Shown: in pieces, positions 1 through 8,855 of the stretch
How positions within the stretch are numbered: the stretch's first letter is position 1
Layout: every line of letters begins with the position of its first letter
Source of the DNA: Agreia sp. Leaf283
Lineage (GTDB): Bacteria > Actinomycetota > Actinomycetes > Actinomycetales > Microbacteriaceae
Length of the DNA stretch: 64,000 nt
Assembly: GCF_001422485.1 (NCBI RefSeq)
Contig: NZ_LMNF01000001.1
Coordinates: 1,314,250-1,378,249 of the forward strand
Direction: 5' to 3'
The notes under the pieces: model-generated
What the model was told of the DNA's origin: nothing
What the model saw: the letters and a program-made list of their open reading frames with translations, nothing else
Database searches by the model: none
Position numbers and translations under genes: made by a program

Positions 1-339
1 GGCGACGCCCGATCCCCGCACGAGCAGCATGGCGTCGTGCTCTCCGGTCATCACCGTGAACGACTCGAGCTCGTCGAGCGTCGTGAGTCGGCTGCGGAAA
101 TCGGCCCACTGGCTCTGCCGCACCGTGACGAAGACCATGGCCGCCACGGCGAGGCCGACGGCGGCCGGATCGATGTCGGCGTGCACTCCCCGGATGACCC
201 CGTTGCGCACCAGGGATTCATAGCGCGTGTAGGCATTCGAACGCGAGATGCCGAGCTGCTCCGAGAGCGTGGCGATCGAAATACGCCCGTTGTCTCTCAG
301 GATCTCCAGCATGCGCACATGCGTCTCATCAAGATCCAT
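1..339 (-). CDS. Lrp/AsnC family transcriptional regulator, C-terminus outside the window
   Basis: The reverse strand stays open from an ATG at 339 to the window edge (113 codons). It begins MDLDETHVRMLEILRDNGR, the usual opening of AsnC/Lrp proteins, followed by an N-terminal winged helix-turn-helix (ISIATLSEQLGISRSNAYTR, about residues 18-37) and the start of the ligand-binding RAM domain (about residue 60 on, with VTVRQSQW and VMTGEHDAM). These regulators sense amino acids or related small molecules. The gene is divergent from a complete peptide-type ABC transporter with a 237-bp shared upstream region, so control of that operon is a reasonable inference. The effector cannot be told from the sequence. 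Confidence 0.88.
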   Translation of the reverse strand, partial: MDLDETHVRMLEILRDNGRISIATLSEQLGISRSNAYTRYESLVRNGVIRGVHADIDPAAVGLAVAAMVFVTVRQSQWADFRSRLTTLDELESFTVMTGEHDAMLLVRGSGVA

Positions 340-450
340 GTTCGACCCCCTGTTTTGTCCGTCTCCGCGGCTGCAGAGTCTCTTGTTTGGAGATTTTATG
401 TCGAAAAGGCGGTTGCTGTCATCACTTTGTCTCTATCTGATGCGGTCAGA

Positions 451-480
451 TTGACACTTGATCTGTGCGAGAAGTAATTT
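451..480 (+). promoter_or_regulatory. Candidate sigma-70-type promoter of the peptide ABC operon
   Basis: TTGACA at 451-456 is a perfect -35 hexamer, followed after 18 bp by TAATTT (475-480) as a possible -10. It lies about 100 bp before the binding-protein start, in an AT-rich part of the divergent gap, which is unusual for this DNA. Lrp-type proteins could bind here, but no clear palindrome was seen. Confidence 0.45.
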
Positions 481-576
481 CAAGACAACATTCCACATTC
501 GGTTCGTTCAGAATTCACCGCCTCATCGCACCGAACCCGCCCTGCACCCTTCCTCACCCGATAGGAGACCACCCTC

Positions 577-2151
577 GTGTTGTCACCATTCCGCCGCATC
601 GCAGGCATCGTCGGCATCGCCGTCGTCGCGACGCTCGGCATCACAGCCTGCAGCGCAGGCTCGAGCGACTCCGCATCCTCCGGCGGCAAGTCCGTCGTCG
701 TCGACTCCTCGTTCGACCTGAAGACCGCCGACCCGAACCGCGAGTACGAGACCACGGGCTCGATCGTGGCCAAGGCGCTCTACGAGACCCTCCTCACCTT
801 CAAGGGTGACGACGTGACGAAGCCGATCGACGGGCTCGCCAGCTACGAGATGAACGCCGACAACACGGTGCTCACCCTCACCATGGCCGACGGCCACGTC
901 TTCTCCGACGGAACCCCGGTGACCGTCGACGACGCCGTCTTCTCGCTGCAGCGCGTGCAGGGCATCAAGGGCAACCCGTCGTTCCTGCTCGATGGCGTGA
1001 CCGTCGAGAAGACGAGTGACACCACGCTGACGCTCACCTCGGCCGAGCCCAACCCCGCCCTTCCTTACATCCTTCCGAACCCGGCCCTCAGCGTCGTGAA
1101 CAAGAAGGTCGTCGAAGAGAACGGTGGAACGGCGACCGACGCCGACGGTGCCGAGTCCTACCTGAACGGCGCGTCCGCCGGCTCCGGCCCGTACATGCTC
1201 GAGTCGTTCGATGTGGCCTCGCAGGTGGTCTTGACCAAGAACCCGAAGTACACCGGTGACGCCCCCGCCTACGACCGCGTGGTCCTGCGCAACGTGCAGG
1301 GCCCGACGCAGAAGCTCAACATCCAGGCCGGTGAGTCGCAGGTCGCCCTCGACCTGAACCCCGACCAGGTCGCCGAGCTCGACGGATCCGATGTCACGGT
1401 TCTCTCGAGCCCGTCGCGCTACATGATCTTCCTGCTCCTCAACCAGGACCCGTCGGTCTCTGCGATCACCAGCAACCCCGACTTCCTCAAGGCGGTCAAG
1501 GCCGGGATCGACTACGACAAGATCGTCGACCTCGCCGGTGAGGGCTCCGTGCAGCCCGGCGGATTCATCCCGTCGCTCTTCGTCGGCGCGATCGACGCAT
1601 CCGACGGCAACCAGTACGACGCCGCCGCCGCGAAGTCGGCTCTGACCGCATCCGGCTACGCCGGTGAGGATGTCACGCTCAACTTCCCGAACGACATCAC
1701 GGTCCAGGGTCTGTCGCTGCAGAGCGTCGCCGAGTCGGTGCAGGCCCAGCTCAAGGAGGTCGGCATCAACATCGTGCTGGCTCCGGCCCCTGTCGCGACC
1801 GAGCTCGACGCGTACCGCGATGGCAAGGAGACCGTCGGTCTCTGGTACTGGGGCCCCGACTTCCCCGACCCGTCGAACTACCTCGCGTTCACGCCGGGCG
1901 AGCTCGTCGGCCTTCGCGCCGGCTGGGCTGCCGGAGCGGACCAGACGGTGACCGACCTGGCCACCGCCGCCAAGGCTGCGGTCTCGACCGACGAGCGCCA
2001 GAGCGCCTACGCGGCCCTGCAGGAGGCACAGAATGCGAGCGGCCCGTTCGTTCCCCTGCTGCAGCCCGCGCAGAACGTGGTCACCTCGCCCAGCATCACG
2101 GGCGTGAGCCTGAACCCGGTCTGGACGATCGACCTTGCCGGAATCAAATAG
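577..2151 (+). CDS. ABC transporter substrate-binding lipoprotein, peptide/opine type (SBP family 5)
   Basis: This 524-residue protein captures a small peptide, opine or related solute outside the membrane and passes it to the two permeases encoded next. It starts with GTG at 577, preceded by a TAGGAGA ribosome site at 562-568. A lipoprotein signal ends in the lipobox I-T-A-C with the lipidated cysteine at residue 25. The mature part has family-5 features: an early segment DPNREYETTGSI, a P-I-D-G-L-A-S-Y-E turn, and a late YWGPDFPDPSNYLAF segment as in Dpp/Opp/Nik-type proteins. It is the first gene of a five-gene operon with permease and ATPase genes in canonical order. The substrate is not predictable; the length is normal for the family. 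Confidence 0.93.
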   Translation: MLSPFRRIAGIVGIAVVATLGITACSAGSSDSASSGGKSVVVDSSFDLKTADPNREYETTGSIVAKALYETLLTFKGDDVTKPIDGLASYEMNADNTVLTLTMADGHVFSDGTPVTVDDAVFSLQRVQGIKGNPSFLLDGVTVEKTSDTTLTLTSAEPNPALPYILPNPALSVVNKKVVEENGGTATDADGAESYLNGASAGSGPYMLESFDVASQVVLTKNPKYTGDAPAYDRVVLRNVQGPTQKLNIQAGESQVALDLNPDQVAELDGSDVTVLSSPSRYMIFLLLNQDPSVSAITSNPDFLKAVKAGIDYDKIVDLAGEGSVQPGGFIPSLFVGAIDASDGNQYDAAAAKSALTASGYAGEDVTLNFPNDITVQGLSLQSVAESVQAQLKEVGINIVLAPAPVATELDAYRDGKETVGLWYWGPDFPDPSNYLAFTPGELVGLRAGWAAGADQTVTDLATAAKAAVSTDERQSAYAALQEAQNASGPFVPLLQPAQNVVTSPSITGVSLNPVWTIDLAGIK

Positions 2152-2161
2152 CATCGACGCC

Positions 2162-3217
2162 GTGAAGACGGAACGACGCAGCGCGCCGGCGGGCATCCCC
2201 CCGCTGGCGCGCTACCTCGCCATCCGGCTGGGGGTGACGGCCTTGCTCATGCTGGGCGTCACCCTCGTCACCTTCATCCTCACCAACCTGGTGCCGGCCG
2301 ACCCCGTGCAGGCCGCACTCGGCGAGCAGGCGGCGGCGAACCCCGAGATCGTGGCGCAGTTCCGCGAGAACGCCGGGCTCGACAAGCCGTTGCCGGTGCA
2401 GTACTTCACCTACCTCGGCCACCTCTTCCAGGGCGACCTCGGCACGTCGACGCAGACGCGCACCTCGGTCGCCACCGAGTTGGGCAAGGCCTTCCCTGCC
2501 ACCATCGAGCTCGCGGTCGGCGCCATCCTGATCTCCGCCATCATCGGAATCGGCCTGGGGCTCTGGGCCGCGCTGCGCCGACGCACCTTCATCGACCAGA
2601 TCATCCGCGTGGTCAGCCTGATCGGGCTGAGCGTTCCCGCATTCTGGATGGCCCTGCTCGTGTACTTCATCTTCTTCTTCCAGCTGCGTCTGTTCCCGGG
2701 GTCGGGGCGACTCGATCCCACGGCTGTCGCGCCCCCGCATGTGACCGGCCTCTACACGGTCGACTCGCTGCTGGCCGGGCAGTGGGCGACGTTCGGCGAC
2801 GCGGTCTATCACCTCGTGCTGCCGGCATCCGTTCTCGCCCTCTACACGATCGGCCTGCTCACGCGGTTCTCGCGCTCGGCCATCCTCGAGGTGCTCGACG
2901 CCGACTACGTGCGCGGGGCCCGGGCCAAGGGGCTCACCGGTCGCACCGTGGTGCTCAAGTACGTGCTGCGCGGTGCCCTCGTTCCGATCATCACCGTGCT
3001 CGGCATCGCGTTCGGCTCGCTGCTCAGCGGCACCGTTCTCGTCGAGAAGGTCTACTCCTGGCACGGCCTCGGCGAATACGCCTTCTCGTCGGCCACCAAG
3101 CTCGACCTGCCCGCCATCATGGGCGTGGGCCTCGTCGTGGGCATCGTCTACATCGGCCTGAACTTCATCGTCGACATCGCATACGGCTTCATCGATCCGA
3201 GGGTGAGGGCCGCATGA
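2162..3217 (+). CDS. ABC transporter permease, DppB type
   Basis: First inner-membrane subunit of the peptide-type importer (351 residues from GTG 2162). About six membrane helices are visible, beginning with YLAIRLGVTALLMLGVTLV near residue 20. The cytoplasmic EAA loop that contacts the ATPase is DADYVRGARAKGLTGRTVV, about residues 250-270. A TTG at 2135, inside the preceding gene, would add nine residues; GTG 2162 is preferred because the family's conserved N-terminus starts just after it, though neither start has a strong ribosome site. The stop overlaps the next start as ATGA, so translation is probably coupled. Confidence 0.92.
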   Translation: MKTERRSAPAGIPPLARYLAIRLGVTALLMLGVTLVTFILTNLVPADPVQAALGEQAAANPEIVAQFRENAGLDKPLPVQYFTYLGHLFQGDLGTSTQTRTSVATELGKAFPATIELAVGAILISAIIGIGLGLWAALRRRTFIDQIIRVVSLIGLSVPAFWMALLVYFIFFFQLRLFPGSGRLDPTAVAPPHVTGLYTVDSLLAGQWATFGDAVYHLVLPASVLALYTIGLLTRFSRSAILEVLDADYVRGARAKGLTGRTVVLKYVLRGALVPIITVLGIAFGSLLSGTVLVEKVYSWHGLGEYAFSSATKLDLPAIMGVGLVVGIVYIGLNFIVDIAYGFIDPRVRAA

Positions 3218-4122
3218 GCCAGACCACAGCGCCCGCTTCGCGGCCCCAGCCGGATGTTCTCGCCGTGGCCGCCCGACGCCGGCTGCGGTTCCCGGCGGCC
3301 CTGCGCAATCCGTTGGCCGTGACCGGCACGGCGATCATCGTCGTCTGGCTGCTGCTGGCGCTCCTTGCGCCGATGATCAGCCCCGCCGGGCCCCTGGCTC
3401 AGGACTTCGAGCGCCTGCAGCCGCCGAGTGCGGCGCACTGGTTCGGCACCGACCAGCTCGGCCGGGATGTGCTCGCGCGCGTTCTCGACGGAGCACGCGT
3501 GTCGATCATCCTGCCCCTGCTGCTCGTCGTGTCGTCGCTGCTCGTCGGCACGATCGCCGGATCGGTGGCCGGCTACTTCGGCAAGGTCGCCGACGAGGTC
3601 ATCATGCGCATCGCCGACCTGGTCTTCGCGTTCCCCACGATCATCCTCGCCATGGTCATCGCCGCGTCGCTCGGCCCGAGCCTCACGAACGCCGTGATCG
3701 CGATGCTCATCGTGTCGTGGCCGGCATACGCGCGAGTCACCCGCTCGCTCGTGGTCGTGGCGTCGCGCTCGGAGTACGTGGTGGCCGGCCGCCTGCTCGG
3801 CAACAGCCCGTTCACCTCGCTGGGCAAAGACATCCTGCCGAACATCATCGCGCCGGTCGTCGTGCTGGCCACGCTCGACGTGGGCACGGCCATCCTGCTG
3901 CTCGCCGGCCTGTCGTTCCTCGGCCTCGGAGCCGTTCCGCCCACTCCCGACTGGGGCGCGATGGTCTCCGACGGCGTGCAGAACTTCTCGTCGTGGTGGA
4001 TCTCGGTGTTCCCCGGCCTCGCCATCCTCACCGTGGTGCTGGCCTTCAACTTCCTCGGCGACGCGCTGCGAGACACACTCGACCCGCGCACCGCCGACGC
4101 CGTGAAAGGCCGGGCCCTGTGA
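3214..4122 (+). CDS. ABC transporter permease, DppC type
   Basis: Second permease of the importer (302 residues), starting at the ATG that overlaps the previous stop. The N-terminal cytoplasmic stretch leads into helix 1 (LAVTGTAIIVVWLLLALLAP, about residues 32-51). A periplasmic segment HWFGTDQLGRDVLARVLDGA (about 79-98) is the signature of DppC/OppC/NikC permeases. The EAA loop is SEYVVAGRLLGNSPFTSLG. It works as a heterodimer with the preceding permease, with the two ATPases bound on the inside. The stop overlaps the next GTG start by four bases. Confidence 0.93.
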   Translation: MSQTTAPASRPQPDVLAVAARRRLRFPAALRNPLAVTGTAIIVVWLLLALLAPMISPAGPLAQDFERLQPPSAAHWFGTDQLGRDVLARVLDGARVSIILPLLLVVSSLLVGTIAGSVAGYFGKVADEVIMRIADLVFAFPTIILAMVIAASLGPSLTNAVIAMLIVSWPAYARVTRSLVVVASRSEYVVAGRLLGNSPFTSLGKDILPNIIAPVVVLATLDVGTAILLLAGLSFLGLGAVPPTPDWGAMVSDGVQNFSSWWISVFPGLAILTVVLAFNFLGDALRDTLDPRTADAVKGRAL

Positions 4123-4963
4123 ACCAGCCATCGGCATCCGGCGGTCTCAGCATTCGCAACCTGACGCTCTCGATCGGGCGCGGCGAGAAGGCCAAGCGTA
4201 TCCTGCGCGGCATCTCACTCGACGTGCCCGCGGGCCGCATCACCGGCCTCGCGGGGGAGTCGGGCTCGGGCAAGACGATGACGGGCATGACGGTTCTGGG
4301 CCTGCAGCCCGAACAGGCGACCGTCGGCGGCGTCATCGAGTTCGACGGCCGCAACCTGCTCGAGCTGCCGACGAAGAAGCTCAACACCCTGCGCGGAAAC
4401 GACATCGCGATGGTGTTCCAGGATCCGACCTCGAGCCTGCACCCGATGCTCTCGATCGGATCGCAGCTCACCGACCACCTGTGCCAGCACACGGGCATGT
4501 CGAAGCGCGAGGCCCTCGAGCGCGCCCGCGTCGTGCTCGAGCAGGTCAAGGTGCCCGACCCCGCCGGAGCGCTGAAGAAGTACCCGCACCAGTTCTCGGG
4601 CGGACAGCTGCAGCGCGTGGCCATCGCCTCGGCTATCATGTGCAGCCCCAGCGTGCTCATCGCCGACGAGCCCACGACGGCGCTCGACGTCACCGTGCAG
4701 GCGGGCATCCTGCGCCTGCTGCGCGAGCTGTGCGACGAACTCGGCCTCGCGATTCTGCTCGTGACCCACGACCTCGGCGTGATGAGCGCGTTGGCCGACA
4801 CCATCGCCGTGATGCGCGAGGGCGAGATCGTGGAGCACGGCGACCGGTTCCAGGTGATCACGGCACCGCGCGACCCCTACACGCGGGCGCTCATCGACGC
4901 GTTGCCGCACGACGGCTCGGGCCCGGGTGCGGCACCGAAGTCGGCCCCGACAGGAGATGCATC

Positions 4964-4967
<4 letters not shown>
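4119..4967 (+). CDS. ABC transporter ATP-binding protein, DppD type
   Basis: First ATPase of the importer (282 residues from GTG 4119, a GTGA overlap with the previous gene). Walker A is GESGSGKT, the Q-loop is VFQDPTSSLHP, the signature is FSGGQLQRVAIA, and Walker B is VLIADEPTTALD, followed by the switch histidine in LLVTHDLGVM. The protein is shorter than typical DppD (about 320-340 residues). It lacks the usual C-terminal cysteine-rich oligopeptide extension and ends in a Gly/Pro/Ala-rich tail. It should pair with the next ATPase, from which it overlaps by four bases. Confidence 0.92.
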
Positions 4968-5743
<776 letters not shown>

Positions 5744-5753
5744 CCCCCGCCCC

Positions 5754-5776
5754 CGTTCCCTGAGCCTGTTGAAGGG
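5754..5776 (-). repeat. Dispersed repeat family A, single copy
   Basis: On the reverse strand it reads CCCTTCAACAGGCTCAGGG plus AACG, one base different from the consensus CCCTTCGACAGGCTCAGGG. It stands 10 bp after the dppF-type stop codon. Other copies are at 8.8, 9.8-10.0, 12.6, 17.2, 57.0-57.1 and 57.7 kb. Confidence 0.85.
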
Positions 5777-5920
5777 AAAGCCCGACCCGCCGCGAGTCAC
5801 AGCGGAACTGACCGCGCCGCGAAGGTCACGGCGTCGAGGAGGCGGCTGCTCGAACGCATGAGAGCCGCGAAGGCCAGAAGCAGGCCGATGCTCACCACGA
5901 TCGGGCCAACGAACGGCCCT

Positions 5921-5981
5921 AATTCAGGAGGAGCGCGCACCCACGTGGATAGTGGCGCCGGCTGAGCTCTCCTCCTGAATT
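5921..5981. repeat. Palindromic repeat family B, copy 1 (61 bp)
   Basis: Perfect 13-bp arms AATTCAGGAGGAG (5921-5933) and CTCCTCCTGAATT (5969-5981) enclose 35 bp that carries GTGGATAGTGGCG at 5945-5957. A second copy at 18179-18239 has identical arms, identical total length and the same core at the same offset, while the rest of the interior differs. Confidence 0.9.
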
Positions 5982-6210
5982 GCGAACGTCACTCGGGAAG
6001 AGAGGTTCTACCTCGGGCCGAACAGCGCGTCGGATACGAGGATCAGCACAACGATGACGACGACGACGCCTTCCTCACCTCCGTCGCCGACCGTCTGGGC
6101 GTGATCATCTGTGACGGCGGCTGTTCGCCGACGCGCTCGGCGAGAACTCCTGCGTTGGGCGCCCGGGCTGCGAGGCGATTTGTTGGGCGAGTCAGCAATA
6201 TCTGTTGCGT

Positions 6211-6222
6211 CGAAGCGCTTCG
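6211..6222. promoter_or_regulatory. LacI-family operator 1 (CGAAGCGCTTCG)
   Basis: A perfect 12-bp palindrome around the AAGCGCTT core, 79 bp upstream of the LacI-type gene. The same core recurs at 6256-6263 and 7362-7369, matching the pattern expected of one regulator controlling its own gene and the adjacent importer. Confidence 0.75.
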
Positions 6223-6252
6223 CGTCGTACTCTGCTGAGAGCGCGTTCACAA

Positions 6253-6265
6253 TCGAAGCGCTTAA
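6253..6265. promoter_or_regulatory. LacI-family operator 2 (TCGAAGCGCTTAA)
   Basis: It shares the AAGCGCTT core (6256-6263) with asymmetric flanks and lies 35 bp before the LacI-type start, a typical place for autorepression. Its centre is 43 bp from that of operator 1, close to four helical turns. Confidence 0.72.
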
Positions 6266-6300
6266 ACAGACCGCACCACCCCAGACACCGGAGTCTTCTG

Positions 6301-7326
6301 ATGGCGACAATCACCGACGTGGCACAGGCCGCGGGCGTGTCGATCTCCACGGTGTCATACGCGCTCTCCGGCAAGCGGTCCATCGCAGCCTCCACGCGCC
6401 AGCGCATCATGCGGGCCATCGACGAGCTCGAGTACGAACCCAACGCCGGCGCCCGGATGCTTGCGGGCGCTCGCACGAACATCCTCGCCCTGAGCGCGCC
6501 GCTCGGCCCCGACGGCCACCTGCCGACCCACATGCGCTTCGTGACCAGCGTCGTCGAGGCGGCACGGGCGCACGACTACGACGTGCTGCTGCTCGCCACC
6601 GACGACGAGGTCTCCGGCATCCGCCGCGCCGCCTCGCGATCGCTGATCGACGGTGTCGTCATCATGGGCGTCGCCACGGTCGACGAGCGCGTGCCCCTGG
6701 TTCGGCGTCTCGGCCTTCCGTCGGCATTCATCGGGGTGCCCCCCGGCATCGACGACATGTCGTGCATCGACCTCGACTTCGATCGGGCGGGACGGGATGC
6801 CGTAGCCATGCTGGCCGACGCCGGGCATGCGGCGATCGGCGTGATCGGGCATCCGCACAGCTACGTAGACCGCGACACCAACTTCATCCGCCGGTTCACG
6901 CACGGCTTCGACGAGGAGTGCCGGGCGCGCGGTGTGCGCACGGCGACGCAGTGGCCGGAGATCGGGCGTTCGGGAGGGCAGCAGGCCTACGACCTGCTGC
7001 GCGAACAGCTCCCCGACATGACCGCCCTGGTCTTCCACTGCAACGAGCCCATCGTCGAAGGGGCGCTGCGTCGTATCAGCGAACTCGGGCTGTCGATTCC
7101 GGGCGACCTCTCGGTGCTCGCCGCGTGTGCGAGCTACGCCGCCGACGAGCTCGAGACGCCGCTGAGCGCCATTCCCCTTCCCCTCGATGAGATGTGCCAC
7201 TCGGCCGTCGAGAACGCCTTGGCCCTGGTCGACGCGCTCGGCCACCCGAAGGTCACGCTCATCGCCCCGACCTATCTCGACCGCGGCTCCATCGCCGCCC
7301 CGAAGCCCGCCGCCCACCCGGCCTGA
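6301..7326 (+). CDS. LacI family transcriptional regulator (first sugar operon)
   Basis: A 341-residue repressor. The N-terminal LacI helix-turn-helix is ATITDVAQAAGVSISTVSYA (residues 2-21), with the hinge region LEYEPNAGARMLA near residue 45-58, followed by a periplasmic-binding-protein-like sugar-sensing domain (NILALSAPLG to about residue 335). ATG 6301 is chosen because the family's conserved N-terminus begins there; an upstream in-frame start would run through operator 2. Operators with AAGCGCTT cores lie before this gene and before the next one, so it probably represses itself and the importer/GH31 operon until a xyloside-type inducer binds. The inducer is inferred from context only. 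Confidence 0.92.
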   Translation: MATITDVAQAAGVSISTVSYALSGKRSIAASTRQRIMRAIDELEYEPNAGARMLAGARTNILALSAPLGPDGHLPTHMRFVTSVVEAARAHDYDVLLLATDDEVSGIRRAASRSLIDGVVIMGVATVDERVPLVRRLGLPSAFIGVPPGIDDMSCIDLDFDRAGRDAVAMLADAGHAAIGVIGHPHSYVDRDTNFIRRFTHGFDEECRARGVRTATQWPEIGRSGGQQAYDLLREQLPDMTALVFHCNEPIVEGALRRISELGLSIPGDLSVLAACASYAADELETPLSAIPLPLDEMCHSAVENALALVDALGHPKVTLIAPTYLDRGSIAAPKPAAHPA

Positions 7327-7357
7327 CACTCGACCCGAAAGGAGTTCCGCGCGCATT

Positions 7358-7373
7358 GTCGAAGCGCTTCGAC
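7358..7373. promoter_or_regulatory. LacI-family operator 3 (GTCGAAGCGCTTCGAC)
   Basis: A perfect 16-bp palindrome, 80 bp before the binding-protein start and 31 bp after the LacI-type stop. It is the strongest of the three sites and probably controls the importer operon independently of the regulator gene. Confidence 0.82.
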
Positions 7374-7452
7374 GATCGTCGATACGCCACTCGAAACCCA
7401 CAGCACCATCGCCGGCCCGGCCGGCAACTCATCCCTACAAGGAGGTAGACAC

Positions 7453-8748
7453 ATGAAAATGAAACGCACACTCACGATGCTCACGACCGTGATCGCCGCG
7501 GGAGCCCTGCTCTCGGGCTGCTCGGCCGGAGCGTCAGAAGAGGACGCCAACACGCTGAAGCTATGGCACTTCGAGGGCGAGGACAGCGCGATGGGCATCG
7601 CATGGGACGAGGCCATCAAGACGTTCGAGAAGGAGACCGGCGCGAAGGTGGAGTTCGAGGCGAAGAGCTTCGAACAGATCCGCTCGACGGCCAGCCAGGT
7701 GCTCAACTCGAACGAAGCCCCCGACATTCTCGAATACAACAAGGGAAACGCCACGGCGGGTCTGCTGGCCAGCCAGGGACTGCTCACCCCGATCGATGAT
7801 GCCGTCGAGGAGTACGGGTGGGCCGACAAGCTCGCCCCGTCACTGCAGACGACCGCGCGCTACGACGACAAGGGCGTCATGGGCTCGGGCTCCTGGTACG
7901 GGATCCCGAACTACGGCGAGTTCGTCGAGGTCTACTACAACAAGGACATGTTCGCGAAGTACGGCATCGCCGTGCCCACGACCTACGACGAGTTCGAGGC
8001 CGCCCTGCAGACGTTCGTCGACAACGGCGTGACACCACTGGCCGAGGCCGGCGCCGAGTACCCCATCGGACAGCTCTGGTATCAGCTCGCACTCTCCAAG
8101 GGCGACCGAGACTTCGTCGACGACTACCAGCTCTACAAGAACCCGGTCGACTGGCAGGGTCCAGAGCTCAGCTACGCCAGCGAGAAGCTCGCAGAGTACG
8201 TCGACAAGGGCTACATCTCGAAGGATGTCACGGGCATCAAGGCCGAGGACATGGGCGTCTCGTTCATGTCGGGCCAGTATCCGATCATGGTGTCGGGCTC
8301 GTGGTGGTACGGACGCGTCATCAACGAGGCCACCGGCTTCGACTGGGGAACTTTCCTCTTCCCCGGATCGGAGATGGCTCCCGGCTCCAGTGGAAACCTG
8401 TGGGTGGTTCCCGAGAACGCTGCCAATAAGGATCTGGCGTACAAGTTCATCGACATCACCATGCGTCCGGAGATCCAGGCCCTCATCGGCAACAACGGTG
8501 GCGTGCCCGTCGCGGCGAACACAGAGGACATCACCGACCCGAAGAGCCAGGAGCTGATCGCCAACTTCAACACGCTCACCGAGCGTGACGGGCTGGCGTT
8601 CTACCCCGACTGGCCCACCTCGACGTTCTACGACCAGATCGTGGCGGCGACGCAGGAGCTGCTCAACGGCTCGACCACCCCGGAGGAGATGAACACCACG
8701 CTCGGCGACGAGTACGAATCCGGCGTGGCGGACATCACAGGCGAATAG
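7453..8748 (+). CDS. Carbohydrate ABC transporter substrate-binding lipoprotein (SBP family 1)
   Basis: This 431-residue binding protein starts at ATG 7453 behind a strong AAGGAGG site (7440-7446). The signal peptide ends in the lipobox L-S-G-C with the lipidated cysteine at residue 23. The mature chain begins LKLWHFEGED and contains FVEVYYNKDMFAKYGIAVP, the standard signature of CUT1 sugar-binding proteins. It delivers a sugar to the two permeases downstream. The following alpha-xylosidase suggests an alpha-xyloside such as isoprimeverose or a xyloglucan fragment; this is inference. A long hairpin between this gene and the permeases may keep its mRNA level higher than theirs. Confidence 0.93.
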   Translation: MKMKRTLTMLTTVIAAGALLSGCSAGASEEDANTLKLWHFEGEDSAMGIAWDEAIKTFEKETGAKVEFEAKSFEQIRSTASQVLNSNEAPDILEYNKGNATAGLLASQGLLTPIDDAVEEYGWADKLAPSLQTTARYDDKGVMGSGSWYGIPNYGEFVEVYYNKDMFAKYGIAVPTTYDEFEAALQTFVDNGVTPLAEAGAEYPIGQLWYQLALSKGDRDFVDDYQLYKNPVDWQGPELSYASEKLAEYVDKGYISKDVTGIKAEDMGVSFMSGQYPIMVSGSWWYGRVINEATGFDWGTFLFPGSEMAPGSSGNLWVVPENAANKDLAYKFIDITMRPEIQALIGNNGGVPVAANTEDITDPKSQELIANFNTLTERDGLAFYPDWPTSTFYDQIVAATQELLNGSTTPEEMNTTLGDEYESGVADITGE

Positions 8749-8765
8749 TCCTCTCGTCCCCTCGC

Positions 8766-8813
8766 CCTTCGACGGGCTCGGGGAACGAACCCGTTCCCCG
8801 AGTCCGCCGAAGG
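8766..8813. repeat. Repeat family A, inverted pair forming a 22-bp stem
   Basis: Two family A copies face each other: 8766-8787 and 8792-8813, matching at 20 of 22 positions, with a four-base AACC loop. In mRNA this is a very stable hairpin between the binding-protein stop (8748) and the first permease (8856). There is no T tract, so it is more likely an mRNA-processing or stabilising barrier than a classic terminator. Confidence 0.88.
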
Positions 8814-8855
8814 CCCCCCACTTCACTCCCTCAGACCGCACGAAAGGGACACCCC

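Larger units (their letters stand above)
5744..6300. other. 557-bp gap between the peptide operon and the sugar operon
   Basis: It holds no convincing gene. Three things are visible: a dispersed-repeat copy at 5754-5776, a 61-bp palindromic element at 5921-5981, and two LacI-type operators close to 6301. On the reverse strand, 5797-5898 (GTG 5898) could encode a 33-residue, single-helix peptide beginning MVSIGLLLAFAALMRSSSRL. Its frame runs back open into the palindrome as PELGPFVGPI, so it may be the tail of a decayed membrane-protein gene or a genuine small protein. No ribosome site supports it. Confidence 0.6.

Noticed and set aside
583-2196. Long antisense open frame opposite the peptide-binding-protein gene
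   Set aside because: High G+C produces long antisense frames; this one is Arg/Val/Gly-rich with no domain, while the forward gene has a lipobox, operon context and family motifs. The same applies to the other antisense frames in the window.
6008-6310. Reverse-strand open frame of 100 codons with a hydrophobic C-terminal stretch
   Set aside because: It overlaps both LacI-type operators and the lacI start, its N-terminal half is Arg/Ser-rich translation of regulatory DNA, and there is no ribosome site.
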